Shown here piece after piece: positions 1 through 7,003 of a DNA stretch of 61,774 bases. The notes beneath the pieces were generated by a model. That model ran no database searches. It saw only the letters and a program-made list of their open reading frames with translations, and had not been told where the DNA came from. Source of the stretch: a virus; the IMG/VR virus record IMGVR_UViG_3300046530_000117, positions 1 to 61,774 of that record; one strand, written 5' to 3'. Within the stretch, counting starts at the first letter, position 1; each line of letters begins with the position of its first letter. Made by a program: the position numbers and the translations under genes.

Positions 1-12
1 AGGGCGCTGAGC
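1..12. repeat. Left copy of 12-base terminal repeat (probable cos end)
   Basis: The first 12 bases, AGGGCGCTGAGC, are identical to the last 12 bases of the window (61763-61774). Twelve bases is too short for a normal assembler overlap and fits a cohesive end written twice. Chi-type phages, which share the gene content seen here, are known to have 12-base cohesive ends. That the repeat is cos is an inference. Confidence 0.7.
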
Positions 13-532
13 CCCGGCTTCCGCGAGTGTCCGAAACCATGCATATGCGTTTGGTGTGCCGAATATGCGGTTGGAAGTCACTTCAGGGGGCCTGGAGGGT
101 CGATCACGCCGATATTCGGGTGGTCAGAGGGGCTTATTCTCACTTTGAGCATAAGTCTGGCGAAAATGGGCCGAAAAGGGGGTGTGTGCCGAGTTACCCG
201 TTATCTACTCTCCCTATATAGGAAAAATCACGACGAATATTTTCTCTACACACAAGACTAGCTATTTCTCTCTATTAGGCACACCTACTAGGTAAAAGAT
301 TGAAATATAAGGATAAAAGACGTGATCCGAAAGGTGTGCCTAATGTTTGGTGATCCGAACATGTGATCCGAATAGGCCTCGAAAACGTGAAAATTTGGAG
401 TCGGCGGCGTGCGCCAAGGCCACTATGGTCGATAAATTGGACTAAATTGGTGTTCTGGACCGGATTGCCAATTATTCGGATCACACTTAGGCACACAGAG
501 ATCGTCACCCATTTTGGTTGACCTATCAGGCA
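1..532. promoter_or_regulatory. Non-coding left-end region; candidate origin/control region with iterons
   Basis: No convincing gene lies here. Much of 180-500 is A/T-rich against a very G/C-rich genome. It holds the ten-mer GTGATCCGAA at 322-331, 350-359 and 363-372 and its inverse TTCGGATCAC at 475-484; two more inverse copies lie at the other end of the genome (61640-61649, 61700-61709). A second repeat, TTAGGCACAC(C), is at 275-285 and 487-496 and inverted at 333-343, with related GTGTGCC at 54-60 and 184-190. TAAATTGG is repeated at 433-440 and 443-450. One copy of the genome-wide palindrome is at 73-85. The setting beside the primase-helicase gene and the cos ends suggests a replication origin, terminase-binding region or early promoter cluster; the sequence does not decide which. 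Confidence 0.5.
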
Positions 533-566
533 TGAAAAACGCCCCCGGAAGTGATTTCCGAGGGCG
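533..566 (-). terminator. Terminator of the primase-helicase gene, built on a palindrome copy
   Basis: On the minus strand an 11-bp stem (arms at 566-556 and 550-540) with loop ATCAC is followed by GTTTTTC. One stem pair is G-U on the minus strand but C-A on the plus strand, so it works as minus-strand RNA. The loop and upper stem are the dispersed palindrome at 547-559. It lies 30 bases beyond the stop codon of the gene ending at 596. Confidence 0.75.
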
Positions 567-595
567 CGATCTGAACGGGCGGTGATTTTGGCGTT

Positions 596-3145
596 TTAGA
601 GGTCGGATTCGATCCAGGCGCGGATGCGATCGTTGTCCACGAACCCCAGTTCGTCTGTCCACAATTCCGGTTCACGCGACCACATGCGGCGAATTGAGCC
701 CTTGCGACCGCCGATGCGTACGCGGCCGAGCAGGGTGAACCCGAGGCTCAGGAGCATCCGGTTCATGGCGTTGGTTTGCGGAGCAACGATGTTCTCCTCG
801 AACAGCTCGTCCACGAGCGCGGTCGCGTCGAGGATCGCGGAACAGATGTCGATGCGGGTCGAGTTGGCGATCAGTTCTTCGATCGCTTCCTGCTCTTCGG
901 TCTTGGCGTAGGAAATCATTTCCGTGCGGGCTTTCGATTGCGGGGCGCGGCGGACGTTGCTGAAGGAAGGGCTGATCTCCCAGTCCATCAGCCATCGGCG
1001 CAGGGCTCCGGGGTGCTCCAGGGCGTCGTGGAGCCGGTCAAAGTAGGTCGGGTCGCCGAGAAGAAACCGCTCTAGCGCCCGCTTAGTCTGGAACCGGCTG
1101 AACAGGATGAAGTAGCGGGTGTCGTTGTCGTCCAGCGGCAGGGCGTCGCGGAAGTTGGTGGTCAGGAAGTAGGTGACCGTGTTCAGCGACTCGTAGACGT
1201 CGGTGTTCATCCGGCGCACGGATACCGTGACGTTCGTCAGCAGGGGTTTGACCTTGTTGAGCACGTCGAAGCGGTTGTGTCCGTGCAGCTTGATCTCTTC
1301 GAAGAAGACGAACTGCGAGCCCTCGGCCCAGCCGTTGAATTTCTCCTCGACGTTCTGGGCCTGGAGGTTGCGGACGTTGCGGCTCCCAAGCACCGCCGCC
1401 ATCAGGCGGTAGAAGAACGACTTGCCGTCACCCTCGGTACCCTGCATCAAGATCGCCCAGTTCAGGCGCTTGCCGGGGTTCTGGACGAGGAAGGCCATGG
1501 CGTCCAGCAGGACGCGGCGGTCCTTTTCGTCGGCGAACAGGAAGGCCACATGGTCTTCGACGGTCTTGATCGCTTGACGTTCGTCACGAGAGAGTTTGCG
1601 GGGGCGTTCCGGGACCTCATCGTCGCTGTAGGTGTTGACGTATGGCCGCCGCTGGTAGTGGAAGAACTCGTCCTCCCCCGGCAGGTACATCATGTTGTCT
1701 ACGACGGTGATCTGGAGGTTGTGGAGCACGTACTGGGATGGCAGGGTTTCCGGAACTGACTTCCCCTCCAGGCGCTCGACCGGCGTGAGCATGTAGCGCC
1801 CGAACGCCCGGTCAAATGCCCGCTCTCCGAACTCTTTCTTGGTCCCCGTGTTGTAGAACGAGGCCGTGTGGGTCATGTAGACCCAGCCTTCGGTCCACTT
1901 CGGGGCGTCCTCGTTCCTCGGGCGCTCGTAGGCCACGAGCCCGCGTGCCGCGCCGATCGCCATGGGCGTCGAAGTTATTTCCTTGAAGCGCTTCTGGACC
2001 AAACCGATGATCTGGGTCCGCTGGAGAACGTCGAACTCGACCTGCTTCACCTTGTCGCAGACCTTCCGGAGCGCCTCGGTCGATTCGACCTCCCGCAGCG
2101 CGGCCATGAAGTCCTTGAACGTCTCCTCGGCGACCTCTTTCTCGTGAGCCGCCGCGAGCTTGATGATCAAACGGGCCGTGACGGGCGCTCGGCCCTTCTC
2201 GGCGATGTCGAAGGTGGGCCAGCGGGCCTCCAGGGCGTCGCTGTCGTAGTTGTGCGCCTCGGCGGACCACTCGTGCCAGAGCGCCAGACCCTCGTCGGAC
2301 CCGTCGAACTGGTGGTAGAGCGCCATGCCGATCTGGAACCACGTGTCGTGGTCCTCGGCCCCAGGCACGAGCATCAGCAGGCGACGGATTTCCTCGTCGT
2401 CGAGGTCGTTGACGCGGTCCGTGTCCGCCGCGAAGGGGTCGTCGAAGTCGGACGGCCCGGTCGGCTGGAGGCGAGCTAGGGCGCGAGACCCCTTGGCCTC
2501 TTCCCAGCCCCGCGCCTCGCAGAGTCGGTGGAACTCCTCGACGATCGCGAGCCCGTCTTCGTGGGTCAGGATCGGCAGGTCTTCCCACTTCACCGTGGCC
2601 AGGGACGGGCCGATCCACTTGTAGGGGCTCCCCGTGTCCGGGTGGACCGCGAACGCCACGAACTGCTGACCGTCGCCGAGGATTTCGACCTTCCGCAAGT
2701 GGCCGACCGGCTTGCCACCGTGGCTCATGGCCGCGTTGGGGTCGGCCCACTCGTCCTCGTAGGTCTTGGAGTTGATCTTGGGGAACGGCTTGTCGGTTCG
2801 GAACGCCAGACCGCGCTTAGGGGCCATACCGATCCGCAGTGGCGCGTCGCCGAACTGCTCGCGGACGAAGGCCTCCATGGCCAGCGCCATTTCCTCGTCC
2901 AGGATGTCCAGATCGACGAAGGGCGTCTTGCGGGCGAGGATGCCAACGCCGCAGCGGGCGTGCTTGCCGTCGATCCAGCCCCGAAGTTCCTTCTTCGTGG
3001 CTCTGATCTTCTGCCAGTTCTTCATATCCGGCGTCGCGGGCGGATGCTTCGCGCCGCGCTGGATAGGGATGATTTCGTAGCCCCCGGAAATCAGACGATC
3101 GCCGTACTTGGCGAGGTACCCGCGAGGCTTATTCTGATCGCTCAT
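596..3145 (-). CDS. Prim-pol primase / superfamily 3 helicase
   Basis: This 849-residue protein is the probable replicative primase-helicase. The N-terminal 200 residues look like the bifunctional primase/polymerase (prim-pol) fold, with an acidic VDLD catalytic motif at 77-80 and the later basic/GDGQQ segment near 155-160. Residues about 246-315 resemble PriCT-2 (DDEEIRRLL ... WFQIGMALYH). The C-terminal helicase has a Walker A GTEGDGKS near 568-575, Walker B VFFEE near 612-616, a TTN sensor and a DNDTR arginine-finger-like segment, as in D5/DUF5906 helicases. The start is ATG 3145 with GAGG six bases upstream; it begins one base after the stop of the gene at 3147-3527, so the two are coupled. 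Palindrome copies lie at 547 and 1970 and weaker ones at 1752 and 2982. Family assignment is firm; activity is inferred from motifs. Confidence 0.93.
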   Translation of the reverse strand: MSDQNKPRGYLAKYGDRLISGGYEIIPIQRGAKHPPATPDMKNWQKIRATKKELRGWIDGKHARCGVGILARKTPFVDLDILDEEMALAMEAFVREQFGDAPLRIGMAPKRGLAFRTDKPFPKINSKTYEDEWADPNAAMSHGGKPVGHLRKVEILGDGQQFVAFAVHPDTGSPYKWIGPSLATVKWEDLPILTHEDGLAIVEEFHRLCEARGWEEAKGSRALARLQPTGPSDFDDPFAADTDRVNDLDDEEIRRLLMLVPGAEDHDTWFQIGMALYHQFDGSDEGLALWHEWSAEAHNYDSDALEARWPTFDIAEKGRAPVTARLIIKLAAAHEKEVAEETFKDFMAALREVESTEALRKVCDKVKQVEFDVLQRTQIIGLVQKRFKEITSTPMAIGAARGLVAYERPRNEDAPKWTEGWVYMTHTASFYNTGTKKEFGERAFDRAFGRYMLTPVERLEGKSVPETLPSQYVLHNLQITVVDNMMYLPGEDEFFHYQRRPYVNTYSDDEVPERPRKLSRDERQAIKTVEDHVAFLFADEKDRRVLLDAMAFLVQNPGKRLNWAILMQGTEGDGKSFFYRLMAAVLGSRNVRNLQAQNVEEKFNGWAEGSQFVFFEEIKLHGHNRFDVLNKVKPLLTNVTVSVRRMNTDVYESLNTVTYFLTTNFRDALPLDDNDTRYFILFSRFQTKRALERFLLGDPTYFDRLHDALEHPGALRRWLMDWEISPSFSNVRRAPQSKARTEMISYAKTEEQEAIEELIANSTRIDICSAILDATALVDELFEENIVAPQTNAMNRMLLSLGFTLLGRVRIGGRKGSIRRMWSREPELWTDELGFVDNDRIRAWIESDL

Positions 3146-3146
3146 G

Positions 3147-3527
3147 TCAGGCCTCGGTAACTAGGAACAAGTCGGGACGCAGCAATTCGCGGGGGAATCG
3201 CTCTCGACCCAGAAGTTCCTCGATACCGATGGCCAGTTTGGGCGATATTTCGTTGAGACCGGCCAGCGTTCCAGAGTGAAACCCCAGAGCCTTCGACATG
3301 TCCGACAACTGGCCGGACGGCGAATAGTAAAGGGCGGCTAGCCTGATCATGAAACGAGCGCGGATAGTCTTCGGGTCGAAACCCTCGACTTCAGCGCAAT
3401 ATTTTGGGAGCGTCACGTGCATCGTCTGTGCTCTAGCTAAGCTGTCCGTCCAGCCATAGCCTGTACGGTCGCGTGTAAGCAAGAAAATTATTGTCGAAGG
3501 TTCTGCTTGACCGTCATCTCTGGCCAT
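3147..3527 (-). CDS. Cro/YdaS-like transcriptional regulator (putative)
   Basis: This 126-residue protein is encoded just upstream of the primase-helicase. Its C-terminal half (about 66-120) reads as a small helix-turn-helix domain and ends in IEELLGRERFPRELLRPDLF, very like the IE..G....R.DLRPD.F ending of YdaS/Cro-type DNA-binding proteins. The first 35 residues look unrelated to such proteins. An internal ATG at 3422 (MHVTLPKY) is an alternative start, although GAGG ten bases before ATG 3527 supports the longer form. Its place at a divergent junction (next plus-strand gene begins at 3588) fits control of the leftward and rightward early operons. The DNA target is unknown; the TGACACGG inverted repeats or the GTGATCCGAA iterons are candidates only. 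Confidence 0.7.
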   Translation of the reverse strand: MARDDGQAEPSTIIFLLTRDRTGYGWTDSLARAQTMHVTLPKYCAEVEGFDPKTIRARFMIRLAALYYSPSGQLSDMSKALGFHSGTLAGLNEISPKLAIGIEELLGRERFPRELLRPDLFLVTEA

Positions 3528-3536
3528 GCTTGATAG
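3507..3536 (+). promoter_or_regulatory. Weak candidate promoter for the rightward 3588 operon
   Basis: TTGACC at 3507-3512 is followed after 18 bases by TGATAG at 3531-3536, about 50 bases upstream of the ATG at 3588. The match to the sigma-70 consensus is partial, and the site overlaps the 5' end of the divergent regulator gene. Confidence 0.28.
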
Positions 3537-3587
3537 GCCTCGTCAACGGCCCGACCGGGCCTCAAACCTGAACACGGAGGCCTACAC

Positions 3588-3959
3588 ATGGCTCTGGAAG
3601 ACAAGATCGACACGCTGATCACCGCCGTCAACAAGCTCGCGGACGTGATGGCGAAGAACGGCGGCGGCGCGGCGGCCGGGGCCAAGGCGGGCGGCGCTAC
3701 GGCGGGCAAGGCGGGCGGCGACAAGGCCGCCGCCATCTCGGCCGACGACCTGAAGGCCCTGATCGTCAAGGTCAAGAACGAGAAGGGCGAGGACGCCGCC
3801 AAGGAAGTCATCAAGGGCGCTCTGGGCAAGAACGGCAAGCTCGCCGACCTGCTGGCCCTGTCGGCCAAGTTCCCGAAGGCCAAGCAGCTCGCCGAAGCCG
3901 CCCTGGCGGCCGAGGACGACGAGCCGGAGCCCGAAGTCGAAGACGACGACGAGCTGTAG
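3588..3959 (+). CDS. Small acidic-tailed protein, first gene of the rightward replication block
   Basis: This 123-residue protein has no family I recognise. It has an N-terminal helix (residues 3-23), a Gly/Ala/Lys-rich flexible linker (24-48), a helical segment rich in Lys and Glu (52-105), and a strongly acidic C-terminus ending EDDDEL. Acidic tips of this kind recur in the next genes and in the SSB, and in known SSBs they recruit partner proteins; a replication accessory role is inferred from that and from position. GGAGG eight bases before ATG 3588 is a strong ribosome site. A GC hairpin and an RNA element follow the gene. Confidence 0.75.
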   Translation: MALEDKIDTLITAVNKLADVMAKNGGGAAAGAKAGGATAGKAGGDKAAAISADDLKALIVKVKNEKGEDAAKEVIKGALGKNGKLADLLALSAKFPKAKQLAEAALAAEDDEPEPEVEDDDEL

Positions 3960-3975
3960 GCTCTTCGTCGGCGCT

Positions 3976-3993
3976 CCCGGTCCGTGGACCGGG
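3976..3993 (+). terminator. GC-rich hairpin after the 3588 gene
   Basis: CCCGGTC (3976-3982) and GACCGGG (3987-3993) pair around a CGTG loop. There is no T-tract, so it may pause or attenuate rather than terminate. Its 3' arm abuts the 5' arm (3994-4000) of the larger RNA fold described next, so the two could form in sequence or compete. Confidence 0.4.
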
Positions 3994-4092
3994 GGCTCTT
4001 CGGGGGATGCACCGGGGTTTATTCCCTTTCACTCTTCACGGAGCGGAATCGGAGCGGACGATAGGTACCCGGTGCATCCCAGCCCAAGAGCC
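3994..4092 (+). ncRNA. Structured RNA leader, copy A (upstream of 4110 gene)
   Basis: Long-range complementarity folds this intergenic stretch. GGCTCTT 3994-4000 pairs with AAGAGCC 4086-4092, and after a small internal loop the 13-bp perfect stem GGGATGCACCGGG 4004-4016 pairs with CCCGGTGCATCCC 4068-4080. About 50 bases form the apical part. The outer stem and the bulged C after it are shared with copy B (4634-4738), though the inner stems differ in sequence, which suggests a structural element. It ends 17 bases before the ATG of the 4110 gene, so translational or transcriptional control of that gene is a reasonable inference. Confidence 0.6.
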
Positions 4093-4109
4093 AACAGAGG
4101 GACACCCCC

Positions 4110-4355
4110 ATGACCACCACCATCACCATTCACCCGGCGGGTCACCGCGTCGAAGTGATCACGACCGACCAGTACGCCGATCGCGACGCCGTCGTCTCGA
4201 CCGTGACCTTGGAGCCCGGCTCGGCCGCGCACTCGGCCTACATCACCGACACCCGGTCGATCGAGGTTCGCGAAATCCCGCTGGCCTCGGCCGCCGAGAC
4301 CGCCGAGGCTCCGGCCGACGACGACGCGGTCGATCTGGAAGACGAAGAAGACTAG
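4110..4355 (+). CDS. Small acidic beta-rich protein, paralogue of the 4425 gene
   Basis: This 81-residue protein is unrecognised. It begins TTTITIHPAGHRVEVI and has a second TVTLEPG segment and an acidic end (DLEDEED). The next gene encodes the same pattern (TVTIEPGERRVEII ... TVLEPG ... GEEDEE), so the two look like tandem duplicates. GAGGG eleven bases upstream of ATG 4110 is the likely ribosome site. It sits between copy A of the structured leader and a good terminator, so it may be expressed as a unit of its own. Confidence 0.75.
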   Translation: MTTTITIHPAGHRVEVITTDQYADRDAVVSTVTLEPGSAAHSAYITDTRSIEVREIPLASAAETAEAPADDDAVDLEDEED

Positions 4356-4369
4356 GTCTTCGACGTCGG

Positions 4370-4399
4370 CCCCTGGTCTTCGGGCCAGGGGTTTCGTTT
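4370..4399 (+). terminator. Intrinsic terminator after the 4110 gene
   Basis: CCCCTGG 4370-4376 pairs with CCAGGGG 4385-4391 around TCTTCGGG, followed by TTTCGTTT. Confidence 0.7.
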
Positions 4400-4424
4400 C
4401 AGCCCTTTGTGAGTGGAGAGACTC

Positions 4425-4607
4425 ATGACCGCTACGGTCACCATCGAGCCCGGCGAGCGTCGTGTCGAGATCATCAAGATCAACAGCCAGGATGGCTCGC
4501 GGGGCGTCACTGTCCTGGAGCCCGGCGACGACGCCGTGGAGATCGAGACGACGGATCACGTGACGATCCAGATCATCGAAGAAGTCGGCGAAGAAGACGA
4601 GGAATAA
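4425..4607 (+). CDS. Small acidic beta-rich protein, paralogue of the 4110 gene
   Basis: This 60-residue protein shares its layout with the product of 4110-4355: an opening TVTIEPGERRVEIIKI, a second TVLEPGDDAVEIET block and an acidic C-terminus EEVGEEDEE. ATG 4425 is preceded by GGAGAG at a good distance; an in-frame GTG at 4413 would add four residues but overlaps that ribosome site. Function unknown. The gene is followed by a GC hairpin and copy B of the structured RNA leader. Confidence 0.75.
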   Translation: MTATVTIEPGERRVEIIKINSQDGSRGVTVLEPGDDAVEIETTDHVTIQIIEEVGEEDEE

Positions 4608-4633
4608 CCCCGTCGCCCCTGGCCCCCAGGCCG

Positions 4634-4738
4634 GGGGCTCTTCGGGGAAGCGCTGGACTGCCGATCGTAAGGTTCCCCCACCGCCGCGATCGGTAATGTC
4701 TCCGCCGAGGTGTCCGGCGCTTCCACCCCAAGAGCCCC
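4634..4738 (+). ncRNA. Structured RNA leader, copy B (upstream of the DUF2800 nuclease gene)
   Basis: GGGGCTCTT 4634-4642 pairs with AAGAGCCCC 4730-4738. A bulged C is followed by GGGG 4644-4647 with CCCC 4726-4729. AAGCGCTGGAC 4648-4658 pairs with GTCCGGCGCTT 4712-4722 (one G-U), and CCGATCG 4661-4667 pairs with CGATCGG 4687-4693. This is about 31 paired positions in a nested hairpin of 105 bases. The outer stem and the GGGG/CCCC step match copy A at 3994-4092. The element ends seven bases before a palindrome copy (4745-4757) and 22 bases before ATG 4761. An in-frame GTG at 4710 is buried in it. Confidence 0.65.
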
Positions 4739-4760
4739 TCCAACAGAAGTTACTTCCGAC

Positions 4761-6158
4761 ATGGCGTCTGACCACGGCTTCGATCTGGAGGCCCTTCAAG
4801 CACACGGGCACTCCATTTTCTCGCCGTCATCGTCGGCCATGTGGCTGTTTTGCTCGGGGTCATTGATCCCGAACATTATGGCCGACGATGACGCGGGAGA
4901 AGATGCCGCGTACGGTACAGTTGGCCATCAGGTCGGCGAAGAGTGGCTGTTGGGCTACGAAAACGTCGTTCGTGATCGTATGCACCCCACGCCGACCCAA
5001 GAGTACACCGGGGATGATATCGAGGATTCCGCGCCGACTTACCTGATCGGCCGCGTAGTGACGGTGAAGGGTCGGAAGACGTCGTTTGACATCACGATCG
5101 ACGCCGAGATGCTGGCCTATGTCCGCGAATACGTGGAGTGGTGTGTCAGTCTACCTGGGACCCACTACGTCGAGACGCGTGTCAACTACGAGAACCTTAC
5201 TCCTATCCCCGGCCAGGGTGGCACGGCTGACCATGCGGCTTGTTCGCCCGGACTGCTGGTGATCACCGACCTGAAGATGGGCCAAGGCATCAAGGTCTAC
5301 GCCAAGTGGAACACCCAGGCGCTATTGTACGCCTACGGCTTCTTCCGAGAATACGATTTCGAGTACGACTTCCAGACGATCGAAATCCGCATCTGCCAAC
5401 CGCGTCTGGAACACTTCGACACTTGGACCGTCACGCGGGAAGAGCTGCTGGAGTTCGTCGCGACGGTTCCGGAAAAGGCTCTCGCCGCCTGGGTCCCCAA
5501 CGCGCCGCGCACGCCCGGCCCGAAGCAATGCCAGTGGTGCAAGATCGCCACGACCTGCGCCGCGCGTCTGGCGTGGCTCGAAGATGCCTTCGACGAGGAT
5601 AGCGTGTTCGAAAACGAAGAAACCGAATTCGATGAGCATGGCGCGATCATCGGAACGTACTCGGTCGTGGACATGGAGGCCTCCCAGAACCGTCTCCTGG
5701 CCGGGAAGTCACTTCTGCCAACCAAGGACCCCGGCGAGATGCCGACGAGCGTCCTGGCGAAGTTGCTTCCGTTCCGCAAGCAGATCGAGAAGTTCTTCAA
5801 TGCTGTTCACGTCGAGCTGACGGACCGCGCCCACGGCGGCGAGGAGGTCCCCGGCTACAAGGTCGTCGATGGCCGCGAAGGCGATCGTCAGTGGATCGAG
5901 GACACCGACTACGTCCAGCAAGACCTAGAGTTCATGGGCCTGGACGAAGAAGAGATGTATGAGCGCAAGCTGAAGAGCCCTGCGCAGATCACCGAATTGC
6001 TGCATAAGAAGTTTCCTGGACTTTCCAAGAAGAACGCAGCACTATCAATTGCCGATCTTGTCACTCGCTCGGGTGGCAAGCCAACGCTTGTGCAGGACGC
6101 GGACACGCGCGATGCGCAGGAAGACCCCGGTGATGTCTTCATTGACGAAAGTCTCTGA
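4761..6158 (+). CDS. DUF2800 PD-(D/E)XK (Cas4/RecB-like) nuclease
   Basis: This 465-residue protein is a phage exonuclease of the DUF2800 type, expected to process DNA ends in replication or recombination beside the SSB. The fold markers are FSPSSSAMWLFCSGS near the N-terminus, GTVGHQVGEEW, GGTADHA with the catalytic Asp, and LLVITDLKMGQG with the D-x-K pair. A Cys cluster (CQWCKIATTC) near residue 260 recalls the iron-sulphur or zinc site of Cas4-type nucleases. ATG 4761 is preferred to GTG 4710 because the GTG is inside a stable RNA hairpin; the palindrome at 4745-4757 lies just upstream and supplies AGAAG. Two more palindromes, at 5704 and 5758, lie only 54 bases apart within the gene, the densest pair in the genome. 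Confidence 0.9.
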   Translation: MASDHGFDLEALQAHGHSIFSPSSSAMWLFCSGSLIPNIMADDDAGEDAAYGTVGHQVGEEWLLGYENVVRDRMHPTPTQEYTGDDIEDSAPTYLIGRVVTVKGRKTSFDITIDAEMLAYVREYVEWCVSLPGTHYVETRVNYENLTPIPGQGGTADHAACSPGLLVITDLKMGQGIKVYAKWNTQALLYAYGFFREYDFEYDFQTIEIRICQPRLEHFDTWTVTREELLEFVATVPEKALAAWVPNAPRTPGPKQCQWCKIATTCAARLAWLEDAFDEDSVFENEETEFDEHGAIIGTYSVVDMEASQNRLLAGKSLLPTKDPGEMPTSVLAKLLPFRKQIEKFFNAVHVELTDRAHGGEEVPGYKVVDGREGDRQWIEDTDYVQQDLEFMGLDEEEMYERKLKSPAQITELLHKKFPGLSKKNAALSIADLVTRSGGKPTLVQDADTRDAQEDPGDVFIDESL

Positions 6159-6203
6159 CGACTGGGTCGAGAAACCCGGAAGAACTGAACACAGGAGGCC
6201 ATC

Positions 6204-6887
6204 ATGGCCAACAAGAACCGTACCGTCGTCGAGACCGTCTATCACCCGACCAAGAAGGACAGTAAGGGCAACAAGTTCGTCCTCGCCGCCCTCTACTCGG
6301 ATGGGACGATCCTTCTCCGGCACGTCCGCTTCAGCTACCCCCACGTCGGCAATGCCTACGAGGGGGAAAACGACGCGGGTCAGAAGACCAAGACGTACGG
6401 CGTCGTCGGCTTGATGCCGAAGGACGAGTACAAGCCCGTCATGCGCCTTCTGAAGCGCCTGAAGGAAGAAATGCTCGCGGAAAAGAAGGTCAAGGCCATC
6501 GCCGACGACAAGTTCTATCTGCGCGATGGGGACAAGACGGCCAAGGAAACGAACGAGGGGATGTACGTCGTCTCCACGCGCGAGACCAACCGCCCGAAGG
6601 TCCGCAACGTCAAAGGCGAGCGCATGACCGATCCGGACGCCATCGACGAGATGTTCTATGGCGGCTGCTTCGGCAACATGCTGATCCGGCCCTGGTGGCA
6701 AGATCACAAGAAGTACGGCAAGCGCGTCAACTGCGGCCTCACCGCCGTCCAGTTCGTGCGTGACGGCGAGCGGTTCGGTGAAGGCCGGATCGGCGAAGAC
6801 GACATCGACGAAACGTTCGAGGCGGAAGACGAGGAAGAGTTCGACTCGGACTCGGGCTTCGACGACGACGATGACGACGGCCTCTAG
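6204..6887 (+). CDS. Enc34-type ssDNA-binding protein (DUF2815)
   Basis: This 227-residue protein matches the DUF2815 family, whose Enc34 phage member is a structurally characterised OB-fold ssDNA-binding protein. Recognisable blocks are RHVRFSYPHVGNAYEG, KTYGVVGLMPK, a lysine-rich centre, and the block YGGCFGNMLIRPWWQD. The C-terminus is very acidic (SGFDDDDDDGL), like SSB tails that contact partner proteins. AGGAGG sits before ATG 6204. Neighbours are the DUF2800 nuclease upstream and DNA polymerase downstream, the usual order in chi/Enc34-like phages. Confidence 0.92.
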   Translation: MANKNRTVVETVYHPTKKDSKGNKFVLAALYSDGTILLRHVRFSYPHVGNAYEGENDAGQKTKTYGVVGLMPKDEYKPVMRLLKRLKEEMLAEKKVKAIADDKFYLRDGDKTAKETNEGMYVVSTRETNRPKVRNVKGERMTDPDAIDEMFYGGCFGNMLIRPWWQDHKKYGKRVNCGLTAVQFVRDGERFGEGRIGEDDIDETFEAEDEEEFDSDSGFDDDDDDGL

Positions 6888-6942
6888 GGCCTGCGAGGCT
6901 AGGGTTTTCAGGTCCCTTAGCCACCAGTCAACCCTATGAGCG

Positions 6943-6984
6943 GGCGGCGTGACCGGGTTCTCCCACTGCGGTCACGCCGCCTTT
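6943..6984 (+). terminator. Long hairpin between SSB and DNA polymerase genes
   Basis: A 13-bp perfect stem, GGCGGCGTGACCG 6943-6955 with CGGTCACGCCGCC 6969-6981, has a 13-base loop and is followed by TTTG. A weaker outer pairing (TAGGGTT 6900-6906 with AACCCTA 6930-6936) lies just upstream. It could be a partial terminator that lowers polymerase expression relative to SSB. Confidence 0.55.
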
Positions 6985-7003
6985 GCCGCCGGAAGCAACT
7001 TCC

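Noticed and set aside
27-221. 64-codon open frame at the left end
   Set aside because: No ribosome site or protein-like composition; overlaps the repeat region and the palindrome at 73.
4710-4760. GTG 4710 as start of the DUF2800 nuclease
   Set aside because: It lies inside the copy B hairpin; ATG 4761 leads directly into the conserved part.
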